Shown piece after piece: positions 1 through 9,742 of a stretch of DNA of 64,000 nucleotides. The stretch comes from Anderseniella sp. Alg231-50 (GTDB taxonomy: Bacteria; Pseudomonadota; Alphaproteobacteria; Rhizobiales; Aestuariivirgaceae): the NCBI RefSeq assembly GCF_900149695.1, contig NZ_LT703003.1:372001-436000 (forward strand). Reading direction: 5' to 3'. The number at the start of each line of letters is the position of its first letter. The stretch's first letter is position 1. The notes beneath the pieces were generated by a model. The model made no database searches. It saw nothing but the letters and a program-made list of their open reading frames with translations, and had not been told where the DNA came from. Made by a program: the position numbers and the translations under genes.

Positions 1-1
1 G

Positions 2-799
2 CCAACATCAACAAATCTGTGGCAGAAAGAACACCAACTGTTATGCGACGCGGTGCGCGAGGCAGGTGAACTGGCATTGCACATGTGCAAGTCCGGTGTC
101 GACAGCTGGGACAAGACAGACGGTACGCCGGTGTCGGAAGCCGATCTGGCGGTCGACAGGCTGCTGGCAGCGAGACTGCGCGACGTGACCCCTGATTTCG
201 GCTGGCTTTCGGAAGAAACCACCCGCGAAGACGCGACCCAAATGAAACCCAATGTCTGGGTGGTGGACCCCATTGACGGAACATCAGCCTATGTGGGCGG
301 CTCCAATCACTGGTGCGTCGGCGCCTGTCTGCTGTCGCAGGGCCGGCCGGTCGCAGCCGCGGCATTTGCACCTGCCCAGAACAGGTTCTACGAGGCCAGG
401 CTGGGCGCCGGAGCGCGCCTGAACGGTAATGTGATGCATGTAACCGACAAGTCGGGTCTGGACGGTTCCCGGTTCGTGGCGCACAAGAGCGCTATCAGCC
501 AGAGCAAATGGAAATCCCCGGTTCCGCACATCAACTGCGCCATGACCACGTCGCTGATCTTACGTCACTGTGTTGTGGCAACGGGTGAATATGACGGTGC
601 CATTGCGTTCGGCAAAAAACATGACTGGGACCTGGCACCGGGCGACCTGATTGTGCATGAGGCCGGTGGGCGCACGCTTGATCTCGACGGCAAGCGCTTC
701 GTCTACAACCGCAACAGCACGCGCCAGAACGGCCTGATGGCCGGTTCAAAAGCACTGCTTGACGAGATCAGTGAACGGCTTCATACGGTTGCTGCCTGA
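2..799 (+). CDS. Inositol monophosphatase family protein (CysQ-like), 5' end outside window
   Basis: Mg-dependent phosphatase of the inositol monophosphatase superfamily. Visible motifs are the metal-binding EE pair in WLSEET, the signature DPIDGT, and WDLAPGDLIVHEAGG near the C-terminus, which matches the family WD-x-A-x2-D motif. The frame is open to the left window edge and reads sensibly (LLCDAVREAGELALH), so the GTG at 53 is probably not the true start and the gene begins outside the window. The next gene is a DUF4170 protein. In rhizobia I recall this pair lying next to waaA, with the phosphatase annotated as 3'(2'),5'-bisphosphate nucleotidase CysQ. The substrate (PAP, inositol phosphate or histidinol phosphate) cannot be settled from sequence alone. 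Confidence 0.85.
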   Translation, partial: PTSTNLWQKEHQLLCDAVREAGELALHMCKSGVDSWDKTDGTPVSEADLAVDRLLAARLRDVTPDFGWLSEETTREDATQMKPNVWVVDPIDGTSAYVGGSNHWCVGACLLSQGRPVAAAAFAPAQNRFYEARLGAGARLNGNVMHVTDKSGLDGSRFVAHKSAISQSKWKSPVPHINCAMTTSLILRHCVVATGEYDGAIAFGKKHDWDLAPGDLIVHEAGGRTLDLDGKRFVYNRNSTRQNGLMAGSKALLDEISERLHTVAA

Positions 800-832
800 A
801 ACAGCCGCCATCGAAAAACGGGAATCATAGTG

Positions 833-1069
833 ATGTCTGAAACCGCCAAACAATCTGACCAACTGCTTCACCTCGTGTTTGGTGGCGAGCTTGAGAGCCT
901 CGACGGGGTGCGCTTCAAGGACCTTGAGCACCTTGATGTCGTGGGCATCTATCCGAACTATGCCGCGGCCAAGGAAGCCTGGCAGGAAAAGGCCCGCGCC
1001 ACCATCGACATTGCCGAGATGCGCTATTTCATCGTGCACCTGCATCGCCTGCTCGACCCTGAAGACTGA
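833..1069 (+). CDS. DUF4170 family protein
   Basis: Small acidic soluble protein of 78 residues with no signal peptide or membrane segment. The core LVFGGELESLDGVRFKD followed by a region rich in aromatic and charged residues (VVGIYPNYAAAKEAWQ, then MRYFIVHLHRLL) matches the DUF4170 family, whose function is unknown. GTG at 830 and ATG at 833 are adjacent; ATG is preferred. It follows the phosphatase gene by about 30 bp on the same strand and is probably cotranscribed. The 3' end faces ribF, with 16 bp between the two stop codons. Confidence 0.75.
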   Translation: MSETAKQSDQLLHLVFGGELESLDGVRFKDLEHLDVVGIYPNYAAAKEAWQEKARATIDIAEMRYFIVHLHRLLDPED

Positions 1070-1085
1070 CAGGCCGGGCTGCAGA

Positions 1086-2099
1086 TCACCTCAGTTCCTG
1101 ATACAGCCTGCCTGACATCTGAGCTGCCAGCAGCGGCAGGCCGGCATCAACCGCTGCATCTTCATGCAGCAGTTTGCGGATGTCGTCACAATCGCGGTTC
1201 ATCTGCGCAACCAGGGCATCAAGATCGTCGAACTTCTCGTCCGGCCTGATCATGTCGACAAACTCGACCGCCAGTTCGTGACCGTACAGGTCACCGTCAA
1301 AGTCCAGCAGAAACGCTTCCAGGAATACCCGGTCCGTGTCGAACGTCGGCCGCCAGCCGAAATAGGCAGCCCCCATCAACACCTTTTGCCTGTCGCCCGA
1401 CAAGTCCCGGACCCGCACCGCGTAAATGCCGTGACAGGGCTCCATACCCGGATCCAGCATGATGTTGGCGGTTGGAAACCCGATTGTGTGGCCGCGCCGG
1501 TCTCCCTTGACCACGTTGCCGATCACTGTCCAGCGATATCCCAGCTGGGCATTTGCCTGTTCGATGTTGCCGGCATGCAGCGCCGCACGCACCGACGATG
1601 ATGAAAACGGCGATGTGCCATCCTCGCGGGTCACCTGATCCACAATGGTCACACCAAAGCCGAACCGGCCGCCCAGTTCCTGCAGCAATGCCGGGCTGCC
1701 CCGCCTGCCCTTGCCGAAATGAAAATCATACCCCGACACGATGTGGCTGATGCCGAGTGCGCGCACCAGGTAGCGCTCGACAAAGTCTTCCGCTTCCACG
1801 GAGGCGAGGTCGCGGTTGAAGGGAATGGCGGCACAGAAATTGACGCCGAAACTGCGCGCCAATGCCGCCTTGAGACGCGGCGGCGTTAACCGGAACACCG
1901 GCTGCTCGGGCTGGAAAACCGATTTGGGATGCGGTTCAAACGTCACCAGGCCGGACGGCGAACCGGCCTTGCGGGCAATTTCAACTGCAGTTCCCGCCAA
2001 TGCCTGATGACCCAGATGCAGACCGTCGAAATTCCCTATCGCAACGCATGCACCTTTCAGCGCACCGGCCACCTCGGTCTGGTCAATCAGTTCAATCAT
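1086..2099 (-). CDS. ribF: Bifunctional riboflavin kinase / FAD synthetase
   Basis: Converts riboflavin to FMN and then FAD. The 337 residues have the usual RibF two-domain layout. The N-terminal nucleotidyltransferase domain carries GNFDGLHLGH at about residues 22-31 and the late motif SSSSVRAAL. The C-terminal riboflavin kinase domain carries GDRRGHTIGFPTANI at about 200-215. The length is normal and no key motif is missing. It is the last gene of a minus-strand row (EAL-like protein, HAD phosphatase, ribF), with about 100 bp between the HAD gene and ribF, so it may have its own promoter. Confidence 0.95.
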   Translation of the reverse strand: MIELIDQTEVAGALKGACVAIGNFDGLHLGHQALAGTAVEIARKAGSPSGLVTFEPHPKSVFQPEQPVFRLTPPRLKAALARSFGVNFCAAIPFNRDLASVEAEDFVERYLVRALGISHIVSGYDFHFGKGRRGSPALLQELGGRFGFGVTIVDQVTREDGTSPFSSSSVRAALHAGNIEQANAQLGYRWTVIGNVVKGDRRGHTIGFPTANIMLDPGMEPCHGIYAVRVRDLSGDRQKVLMGAAYFGWRPTFDTDRVFLEAFLLDFDGDLYGHELAVEFVDMIRPDEKFDDLDALVAQMNRDCDDIRKLLHEDAAVDAGLPLLAAQMSGRLYQELR

Positions 2100-2202
2100 G
2101 CGTCAACAATCCCGAACCCGGTACATCCAACACACCCGGCCAGCGGGTTCATGCAAAGTCGTAGTACCGTGTTTTTGAAAAAATGACATGACCGACGTCT
2201 AA

Positions 2203-3087
2203 TTACCACACAAGTCCACCAGCCACACCGGCCACCCGCAACGGTGGCATCCTGGCAGCCAGCTCACGGGCAATAGTCTGTGCGTCCGAACCGCGATGAT
2301 CATCTGCGTGGATGCCGCCGGTAACAAAATGGACGGCCAGATCATTGGCGCGCGCGCCTTCCACATCGGTCGGCAGACCATCCCCGATCGCCAGCACCTG
2401 TGACCGCCCGATTTCGCGTTTCATGATGTCACCGGCGCGCTCAAGCGCCACCTGGTAAATCGGCGCGTACGGTTTTCCGGCCATTTCGACGTCGCCACCA
2501 AGTTCTGCATAAATCTCCGCCAGTGCACCTGCACACGGGTACAGCTTGCCGCCCACTCCGACCACGCGGTCAGGATTGGCGCATATGAACGGCAGCTTTC
2601 GTTTCTGCATTTGCGACAGCATGGGGCGGTAGTCATCGGGCGTCTCCGCCGCGCCGCCGTCACGGCCATCATTGTTCAGTCCGGTGCACAACACGGCTTC
2701 GGCTTCGTCCAGCGCCGTCCAGGACACGGGCAGTCCTTCCAGCAGGCTTGTGTCTTCATCCGGGCCTAAGTGAAACAGGTTGCTGCCGGTGCGGCGCCTG
2801 ACCAGTTCACGGGTTACATCACCGGAACTCACCACCGCATCATAGGCGCTGTCCGGCACGCCGAAGCGCTGCATTTGCGGCACGATCACCGGGCTGGGCC
2901 GGGGTGCATTGGTGATGAGGACGACACAGCCGCCACGCTCTCTGTGCCGGGTCAGCGCCTCAGCTGCTGCAAGATAGACCTGCCGGCCATCATGAACGAC
3001 ACCCCAGACATCACACAGCCATACCGGGTAGGCAGCGCTCAGTTCGCGTGCTGCTTCGGCAACTGAAAAAGTACTGTTGGCGGTCAT
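2203..3087 (-). CDS. HAD-IIA family hydrolase, TIGR01459-like
   Basis: Haloacid-dehalogenase superfamily phosphatase of the NagD-like IIA subclass. Motif I is read at WLCDVWGVVHDG (residues 23-34), motif II at LITNAP, and the C-terminal acidic motif at IGDGLPTDVEGA. The cap region and a length of 294 residues fit the alphaproteobacterial TIGR01459 family, whose substrate is not established. It is cytoplasmic, with no signal peptide. Only 8 bp separate it from the upstream EAL-like gene, so these two are almost certainly cotranscribed. The closeness to ribF makes a role in flavin-nucleotide dephosphorylation conceivable, but that is speculation. Confidence 0.85.
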   Translation of the reverse strand: MTANSTFSVAEAARELSAAYPVWLCDVWGVVHDGRQVYLAAAEALTRHRERGGCVVLITNAPRPSPVIVPQMQRFGVPDSAYDAVVSSGDVTRELVRRRTGSNLFHLGPDEDTSLLEGLPVSWTALDEAEAVLCTGLNNDGRDGGAAETPDDYRPMLSQMQKRKLPFICANPDRVVGVGGKLYPCAGALAEIYAELGGDVEMAGKPYAPIYQVALERAGDIMKREIGRSQVLAIGDGLPTDVEGARANDLAVHFVTGGIHADDHRGSDAQTIARELAARMPPLRVAGVAGGLVW

Positions 3088-3095
3088 GATGCCGG

Positions 3096-4268
3096 TTACG
3101 CAACCTGGGCTGCGCTGGACGAATGAAGCGCCCGCTCACGCACCGCTCGCGGGCTGGAAAACCCGGGACCGCGCCCGAGTGACGATGCATGCATCACGGA
3201 TGTGGCATCGTCGGGTTGCTCAACACCGGACGCGATCACTGCAATATTGTTGACCTCTGTTGCGCGCAACAATTCTTCCGCGGTCATTCCCTGCTGCACC
3301 GGTTGAACCAGTCCGTCGCCTGGCACATCGATAAACGCAAAGCCCAGTTCCGCCAGTGCCGGCAGTTCGTCATACAACATGCCTTCGCCAGTCAGGCAGA
3401 ACGTTGCACCGAGGCTTGCAAGCCAGGCCAGCCCCTGCAGGCCAGCCTCACTCAATCCGGCAAGAGCGGTGTGGTGGATATCCAGCACTATGCCGGCGGC
3501 TGCCTCCGGGTTGGCCTGAAGCAGGCCGACGAGTTCCTGCAACGCCGTGGTGTTTTCAAGAGTTGCGACAGATATCGGGCAGAAAATGCCGGTCGCACCT
3601 CGGCGGGCGCGCAGTTTTTCCAGCAGGGGCAGCACCTGCTGCAGCAACTGGGCATCCAGCGCCGGGTCCCACAGGCTGCTCTGGCCGTTCAGCACAGGCA
3701 GGTCGGCAGATGCAACAATGTGGGTGAGATCGGCAGGAGACTGATCACGCAACCGGAAGCTTGCCTTGTAATAGGCGGTGCGTCCCTCGGCCAGCCGAAC
3801 CACCGGCTCGAGGAACAGCTGCACCGGTTGCGGACGCTGCCTGTGGCCATGGGTCAGCCGTTTCGGTGCCCTTGAGGGCCGCATCGCAGGCGTTTGTGTC
3901 TTTGCCGCCGGGCGTTGTGCGGCCGGGGTAAGCTGATGTGCCCACGCTTTGTCTGGCGTATCGGGCTGGGATTTGCCGTTATCAAGCCGCGATCCCAGAT
4001 CGGTCAGGCGCTGCGCCTGGTCAGCCATGCGCCGCGACAGGCTTTCAATGTCATTGGTGTTTTTGCCCAGGCGCTGGGACAGCATGTTGTTCAAACGGGT
4101 ATTGCCGTCTTCATGGGAGGGGATGGAAGCCGCCGCAGATACAATCATGGCGACGGCCAGACAGGACACGGCTGCCAGCAGCGCAATGTCATAGCGCACC
4201 AGCACAAAAATGCACACTGCCGCCAAAACAAGCGCACTAACTGAAAACAGCCAAACCAGCAGTTTCAT
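3096..4268 (-). CDS. Membrane protein with degenerate (probably inactive) EAL domain
   Basis: Inner-membrane protein of 390 residues. Two hydrophobic segments fill the first 50 residues, followed by a heptad-like helix (about 55-100), a Pro/Ala/Lys-rich linker, and a C-terminal domain resembling rhizobial EAL-type cyclic-di-GMP phosphodiesterases. The segment that normally carries E-A-L reads YKASFRLR, giving K-A-S at about residues 168-170. The later acidic catalytic residues are also hard to find, while the terminal GPGFSSPRAV resembles the normal ending of EAL proteins. This suggests a ligand-binding or regulatory role without phosphodiesterase activity. ATG at 4268 is preferred over GTG at 4283 because a GGGGTGGGA stretch lies upstream of it. 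Confidence 0.7.
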   Translation of the reverse strand: MKLLVWLFSVSALVLAAVCIFVLVRYDIALLAAVSCLAVAMIVSAAASIPSHEDGNTRLNNMLSQRLGKNTNDIESLSRRMADQAQRLTDLGSRLDNGKSQPDTPDKAWAHQLTPAAQRPAAKTQTPAMRPSRAPKRLTHGHRQRPQPVQLFLEPVVRLAEGRTAYYKASFRLRDQSPADLTHIVASADLPVLNGQSSLWDPALDAQLLQQVLPLLEKLRARRGATGIFCPISVATLENTTALQELVGLLQANPEAAAGIVLDIHHTALAGLSEAGLQGLAWLASLGATFCLTGEGMLYDELPALAELGFAFIDVPGDGLVQPVQQGMTAEELLRATEVNNIAVIASGVEQPDDATSVMHASSLGRGPGFSSPRAVRERALHSSSAAQVA

Positions 4269-4578
4269 TCGTTCAAGTCCCACCCCATGACTGCTGAATC
4301 CAGCAGCGGTTGCCCGGTATAGGATAAAATACTAACTCGCTCAACAAGTGTAGCCAATTGAGCGATGTTTAAAAGTCAATACATGGTTAAGCGCGCGCCA
4401 GTTTGTTTCAACGCCGTGACAAATTGTTACGTAAAACCAATTGGTCGCGTCTTGCACATAACGTCAAATATCCTCATTATGCCCCGCACGGGAAAGCGGA
4501 CGGGTTGATGCAAAATCCGCTCTATGCGGGTGTTTCCACTGCATTGACGACAACAATTAGACCGACAGGACCTGAAAT
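4269..4578. other. Intergenic region between divergent genes
   Basis: About 310 bp between the EAL-like gene and a small secreted-protein gene; it should carry both promoters. Locally it is richer in A/T than the genes (for example 4320-4460). The run from about 4484 to 4540 can form a loose stem around the CCCGC/GCGGG-type segments. I see no strong -35/-10 pair, RNA gene or repeat. Confidence 0.4.
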
Positions 4579-4962
4579 ATGAGTTTTGGAAGACTTTTCA
4601 TCATGGCAGGCGTAGCTGTGGCCGGCCTGAATTTGTCCGGCGTGAGCAATGATGCGCATGCGGCTTCATGCGGTGCGACGTGGGCTGAACCGGGCGTTTA
4701 CAAGATTACAGGCAATTTTCGCGGCAAAAAGGAATCCGCCGGGGCTGAATTGACGCGCGACTGCCGCATCAATCTGAAAATTCCCGGTGTCTATACCGGC
4801 GGGCCGGTCAAACGGTCTGGCAAGTGCCTGCGCTTCACCTTCAAGATCGACAAGGAAAAGCAGCTCTTCAAAGGCAGATGGTGTGATGGCTTCGCGGTTG
4901 TTGACTGGAAGGGCAAGGACGTCCGGGCAAAGGTGAAAGCCGTGCGTCAGGGTGCCAAGTAA
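4579..4962 (+). CDS. Small secreted protein of unknown function
   Basis: 127 residues starting with a Sec-type signal peptide (hydrophobic segment, then NDAHAAS, with likely cleavage after AHA). The mature part is about 98 residues, basic, and has four cysteines (SCGATW, RDCRIN, GKCLRF, RWCDGF) spaced so that two disulfides are possible in the periplasm. I do not recognise the family. It stands alone, divergent from the EAL-like gene and followed by a weak hairpin at 5056-5078. Codon use and base composition look like the neighbours, so it is probably a real gene. Confidence 0.65.
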   Translation: MSFGRLFIMAGVAVAGLNLSGVSNDAHAASCGATWAEPGVYKITGNFRGKKESAGAELTRDCRINLKIPGVYTGGPVKRSGKCLRFTFKIDKEKQLFKGRWCDGFAVVDWKGKDVRAKVKAVRQGAK

Positions 4963-5055
4963 CAACACGCAATCCGCTATCGGTCCGGCGTGGACAACAT
5001 ATTGCGGCTGAGACCGCGACCCGCATAATGCGAAATCATGAAACAGCGAATTAAT

Positions 5056-5078
5056 ACCCTCGGTCATGGGCCGGGGGT
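5056..5078 (+). terminator. Possible weak terminator hairpin
   Basis: Arms ACCCTCGG and CCGGGGGT with a 7-nt loop (one G-T pair), followed by only three T before a mixed sequence. It could end the secreted-protein transcript or the convergent membrane-protein transcript. Confidence 0.4.
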
Positions 5079-5100
5079 TTGTCGTATTGAAAGCCGGATT

Positions 5101-5511
5101 TCATAAACCCAGGACAGCGCGCAGCCGTGCCGAGGGAACTGCACGTTCGCCGAACCATGCCAGTACAATCAGGCCCCACCCCAAAAGCCCAGTTGCGTGA
5201 TGCGACAAGGCGGCTTTGCCGGAAAAACCCAACAGGTGAATGATTTGCGATGGCTGCGGTGGCATTTGCGCGACGTTTCGCGGCGGCAGATGATCAAACA
5301 GCGCCATGTAGTACAGATAGAAAACCTGCGGGCTGAGCCAGACGAAAACCCATAAGTATACCGGGGCCAGAAGCAGACGCAGCAACCAGGCGAGGCGGCA
5401 GGTGGTCTTGATGAACACTGCCGCCGTCAAAGCCGCCAGGCCTGCGGACAGCAAGACCAGCCCAATGCGCCCAATCAGGGTCAGGGTGAAGAATGAATCG
5501 CCCTCATACAT
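5101..5511 (-). CDS. Small integral membrane protein, unknown
   Basis: 136 residues with about three hydrophobic helices (roughly residues 8-33, 37-62 and 100-122) and a proline-rich loop HLPPRNVAQMPPQP between the second and third. There is no recognisable family motif. It is convergent with the secreted-protein gene and divergent from groES, whose promoter lies in the 249-bp gap upstream. Composition and hydrophobic pattern support a real protein; function is unknown. Confidence 0.55.
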   Translation of the reverse strand: MYEGDSFFTLTLIGRIGLVLLSAGLAALTAAVFIKTTCRLAWLLRLLLAPVYLWVFVWLSPQVFYLYYMALFDHLPPRNVAQMPPQPSQIIHLLGFSGKAALSHHATGLLGWGLIVLAWFGERAVPSARLRAVLGL

Positions 5512-5589
5512 ATCAGCCTAGCGCCCTTGTGAATTAACCATCCGTGCCAACAAATGCACGCCGCAGCAAAAAAATTGTATAGCAAAACC

Positions 5590-5618
5590 TTGACGTAGCG
5601 GGCCACGCATCATACATC
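5590..5618 (+). promoter_or_regulatory. Putative sigma-70-type groES promoter
   Basis: TTGACG at 5590-5595 is followed after 17 bp by TACATC at 5613-5618. The CIRCE element begins 12 bp downstream of this -10, where HrcA would block the start of transcription. The -35 is good and the -10 is weak. Confidence 0.5.
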
Positions 5619-5630
5619 ACCCATCAACTG

Positions 5631-5657
5631 TTGGCACTCATGTCATGTGAGTGCTAA
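5631..5657 (+). promoter_or_regulatory. CIRCE operator (HrcA site)
   Basis: TTGGCACTC-N9-GAGTGCTAA, one mismatch from the CIRCE consensus TTAGCACTC-N9-GAGTGCTAA. It lies 103 bp upstream of the groES start and just after a plausible promoter, the standard arrangement for HrcA repression of groESL. Confidence 0.93.
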
Positions 5658-5720
5658 CAGGTTGATCCGCACGCTGGTTCACGAGGAGCCGGATCCGGAT
5701 CATCCCAACCAACCAGAGTG

Positions 5721-5747
5721 TTTGTATACTCAGTATTTGTATACTCA
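5721..5747 (+). repeat. Two 12-bp direct repeats in the groES leader
   Basis: TTTGTATACTCA occurs at 5721-5732 and again at 5736-5747, directly before the AGGAGAAG ribosome site. Each copy contains the palindrome GTATAC. The meaning is unknown; it may simply be a short tandem duplication. Confidence 0.7.
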
Positions 5748-5760
5748 AGGAGAAGCGTAG

Positions 5761-6066
5761 ATGAATTTCCGTCCTCTGCACGACCGTGTGGTCGTTCGCC
5801 GGATCGAGGAAGATACCAAGACTGCAGGTGGTATCATCATTCCTGAAACCGCACAGGAAAAACCCATGCAGGGTGAAGTTGTCGCCGTCGGCGCAGGCGC
5901 GCGCGACGATGCCGGCAAGCTGATTGCTCCAGACGTCAAGGCAGGCGATCAGGTGCTGTTCGGCAAGTGGTCCGGTACCGAAGTCAAGATTGACGGCAGC
6001 GACCTGCTGATCATGAAAGAAAGCGACATCATGGGTGTTCTGGAAGGCAAGAAGTCCAAGAAGTAA
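5761..6066 (+). CDS. groES: Co-chaperonin GroES
   Basis: 10-kDa co-chaperonin that caps GroEL. The 101 residues begin [13 protein letters not shown] and contain the mobile-loop segment TAGGIIIPE and the roof/base motif [14 protein letters not shown]. It is preceded by an AGGAGAAG ribosome site 6-7 bp from the ATG and followed by groEL after 93 bp, which contain a small GTGTC/GACAC hairpin (6086-6099). Regulated by the upstream CIRCE element, hence expected to be heat-inducible. Confidence 0.98.
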   Translation: MNFRPLHDRVVVRRIEEDTKTAGGIIIPETAQEKPMQGEVVAVGAGARDDAGKLIAPDVKAGDQVLFGKWSGTEVKIDGSDLLIMKESDIMGVLEGKKSKK

Positions 6067-6132
6067 TTCTTCCAGGGCTTTTTTTGTGTCCACGGACACT
6101 CAGACACACCTGACAATGAAACGTTCAAGTAA

Positions 6133-7812
<1,680 letters not shown>

Positions 7813-7841
7813 TTCACCCCCCGAACGGAACGGAAAATACG

Positions 7842-7872
7842 AAACCGCGGACCGGAAGGCCCGCGGTTTTTT
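7842..7872 (+). terminator. Rho-independent terminator after groEL
   Basis: AAACCGCGG pairs with CCGCGGTTT around a small GC-rich apex (ACCGGAAGGC), followed by a T run. It sits 30 bp after the groEL stop. Confidence 0.9.
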
Positions 7873-8230
7873 AGTGCCTGGAGAAACACGAGATCGATCG
7901 ACCCCGTAAAGTTGTTCTGCCACCTGGATCCTGGCATTTAAACGGGCGGGGGTTGCTGCGCAACATTCCTGCTGCACAGCAACGCCACCGCACCGCGCGG
8001 GCCTCCCCGGTACAAAGCCCGGCCCGCCTGTAAAAAAATCTGGCATTCCAAGAGTTAAGGTCAACGACCCTGACTCCGGGCAGCTCGGAACTTCAAACCC
8101 AACGTGGACTGATCATCACATGCGCGGGCCGCCAATAAAATGCGAAACGCGAAAATGTTGCGGTAAAACTGTCACGGAAATGTTCACAAAACGAATGTCG
8201 CATTCGATTGCGCCGACCAACTCCGGGGCG
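7873..8230. other. Intergenic region, groEL to AraC-type gene
   Basis: About 360 bp between convergent genes. It holds a GC-rich imperfect stem near 7998-8030 (GCGGGC...GCCCGC type) followed by a run of A. I see no convincing gene: the long reading frame here on the minus strand continues into groEL antisense and has no ribosome site. Confidence 0.4.
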
Positions 8231-9223
8231 CTACCGGGTCCGGGCAAGGCCAGCGCGGGCCCGACGGCGGGTGGTTGACGGTTTCTCGCCATATACTTCG
8301 CGATAGCAACTCGCAAAACGGCCAATATTGGCTACCCCGCATTCCAGTGCGATATCGGTAACTCCGGCCCCACTTTTGTCTGACTTGAGCTTTTCATGCA
8401 CCAGGTGAAGCCGCATCAAAGCGAGGATTTCGCGCGGGGTGGCGGAGCGCACCTCCCGGAATGCCAATTGCAAACTGCGCTGCGACACACCAATGGCAGC
8501 GGCAATCTCAGCCACCGTAAGCGGTTCGTCCAGATTGGCCCGCATGTACTCTTCGGCCTTGACCACATAGCGCGCACCGGCTGACGGAGCTTTCCGGCCA
8601 GCCGTTTTTTCGGCCAGCCGCGAGATGAACTCACCATAGAGTTCGATCAGCAGGGCTTCCATGGTCTGCACATGCCTGCGGTTTCCCAACGCAGCGGAGC
8701 CGTTCATGATGGCGGCGGACAGAAAATCACAAAATTTCAGCAATGGCACACTGGCGGCATCCGCATCATGCACGGCCACTCCGGATTCCAAAAGATCACC
8801 GGTCCTTTCAAGTGCCTGCCTGTCGAGATTTGCCATCAGCACATCAGTTGGAAACAGCACAACATTGGCTTCAAAATGCTCACCGCCTTCGCTGACAGCC
8901 CGTGTTGTCCGTCTGTTTGGACCAAACAATAACGCTTCGCCCTGCCTGCAGCTGTGCTCGGCACGTCGGCTGCGCGCTTCCAGCAGTCCCTGCACCGGCA
9001 GCAACATCGTCGAATGGTTCAGTTCGGTCAGGTCTATTTCATGGCCTGTGGAGCGCACCCGGCCTATCCTGATTCCAAATTTGTCGGTGGTCGCCGTGCT
9101 GGTCGTCAGATGGCCATTGCCTGGATCGGAAAACAGGAAACCGTTTGTCCGGCTGAACAGATTGGATCGCCTGGCATCGTTCAAGCCGGGTAAACTCTGG
9201 TATTCCTCGACGTGAACGTCCAA
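8231..9223 (-). CDS. AraC-family transcriptional regulator
   Basis: 330 residues. The N-terminal half resembles the cupin-like AraC-binding-like domain (HSTMLLPVQG, CRQGEALLFGPN). The C-terminal half has the two helix-turn-helix motifs of the AraC family: LTVAEIAAAIGVSQRSLQLAF at about 235-255, and the second HTH with VTDIALECGVANIGRFASCY at about 282-301. No signal peptide. The start appears to be TTG at 9223 with GGGGTAAG upstream; no ATG or GTG lies between it and the conserved region. No target operon adjoins it directly: the gene upstream is a divergent small membrane protein. The effector is unknown. Confidence 0.85.
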   Translation of the reverse strand: MDVHVEEYQSLPGLNDARRSNLFSRTNGFLFSDPGNGHLTTSTATTDKFGIRIGRVRSTGHEIDLTELNHSTMLLPVQGLLEARSRRAEHSCRQGEALLFGPNRRTTRAVSEGGEHFEANVVLFPTDVLMANLDRQALERTGDLLESGVAVHDADAASVPLLKFCDFLSAAIMNGSAALGNRRHVQTMEALLIELYGEFISRLAEKTAGRKAPSAGARYVVKAEEYMRANLDEPLTVAEIAAAIGVSQRSLQLAFREVRSATPREILALMRLHLVHEKLKSDKSGAGVTDIALECGVANIGRFASCYREVYGEKPSTTRRRARAGLARTR

Positions 9224-9255
9224 TGTAACTTACCCCGAAAACACTCTTGATCAAC

Positions 9256-9335
9256 GCATGGTACGCTATAATTCGACCGCCGGATCAGCGCCAAGACCAA
9301 AGCAGCCGCAAAACCAGACGTATACTGCATGGTAT
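9256..9335 (+). repeat. Repeated GCATGGTA words in the AraC-gene upstream region
   Basis: GCATGGTA occurs at 9256-9263 and 9328-9335, each followed by a pyrimidine and G. The second copy lies in an imperfect palindrome (ATAC-N6-GTAT). These could be binding words for the AraC-type protein, but two short copies are weak evidence. Confidence 0.25.
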
Positions 9336-9480
9336 GAAGCTTTACCGCAAAACCAGCAAGCAGATTACCAAGTAAAATTCGCTTTATGTACATTTATTGT
9401 ATTCTGACCGGTATTTGCTTCGCAAATCGCCTATTTTTCACTGAGCTCAGCGTGCATAATCGGAGCCTCGTAGAGTAATC

Positions 9481-9696
9481 GTGAGTACATTCATGCTCGA
9501 TGGCCTGAACCAGTTCGGACTTCCTGCAAAGTATGGAATTGTAGGTTTCATCGCAGGTATCCTGGGTGCGTTCCTCGCCCAAATACTGAATGTACATCAA
9601 GGCGATGTGTCATCTTACCTCGTCACCATGATTGCAACCGGCGTTGGCGGGGCCATTGGCGGCTGGATACGGCAGCGCAGGGGAATGACGAGTTGA
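9481..9696 (+). CDS. Small glycine-rich membrane protein
   Basis: 71 residues with two membrane segments (about 19-36 and 46-62) rich in Gly/Ala (GIVGFIAGILGAFLA, TGVGGAIGGWIRQRR), ending in a basic cytoplasmic tail. The pattern recalls GlsB/YeaQ-type transglycosylase-associated proteins, but the match is only by type. It starts with GTG at 9481; ATG at 9493 is an alternative, and neither has a good ribosome site. It lies 46 bp before the His-rich secreted protein gene, so the two may be cotranscribed. Confidence 0.55.
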   Translation: MSTFMLDGLNQFGLPAKYGIVGFIAGILGAFLAQILNVHQGDVSSYLVTMIATGVGGAIGGWIRQRRGMTS

Positions 9697-9742
9697 CCGC
9701 TTTCAATTGAGCATGATCACAGAGCAAGAAGAGGTGTTAGCA

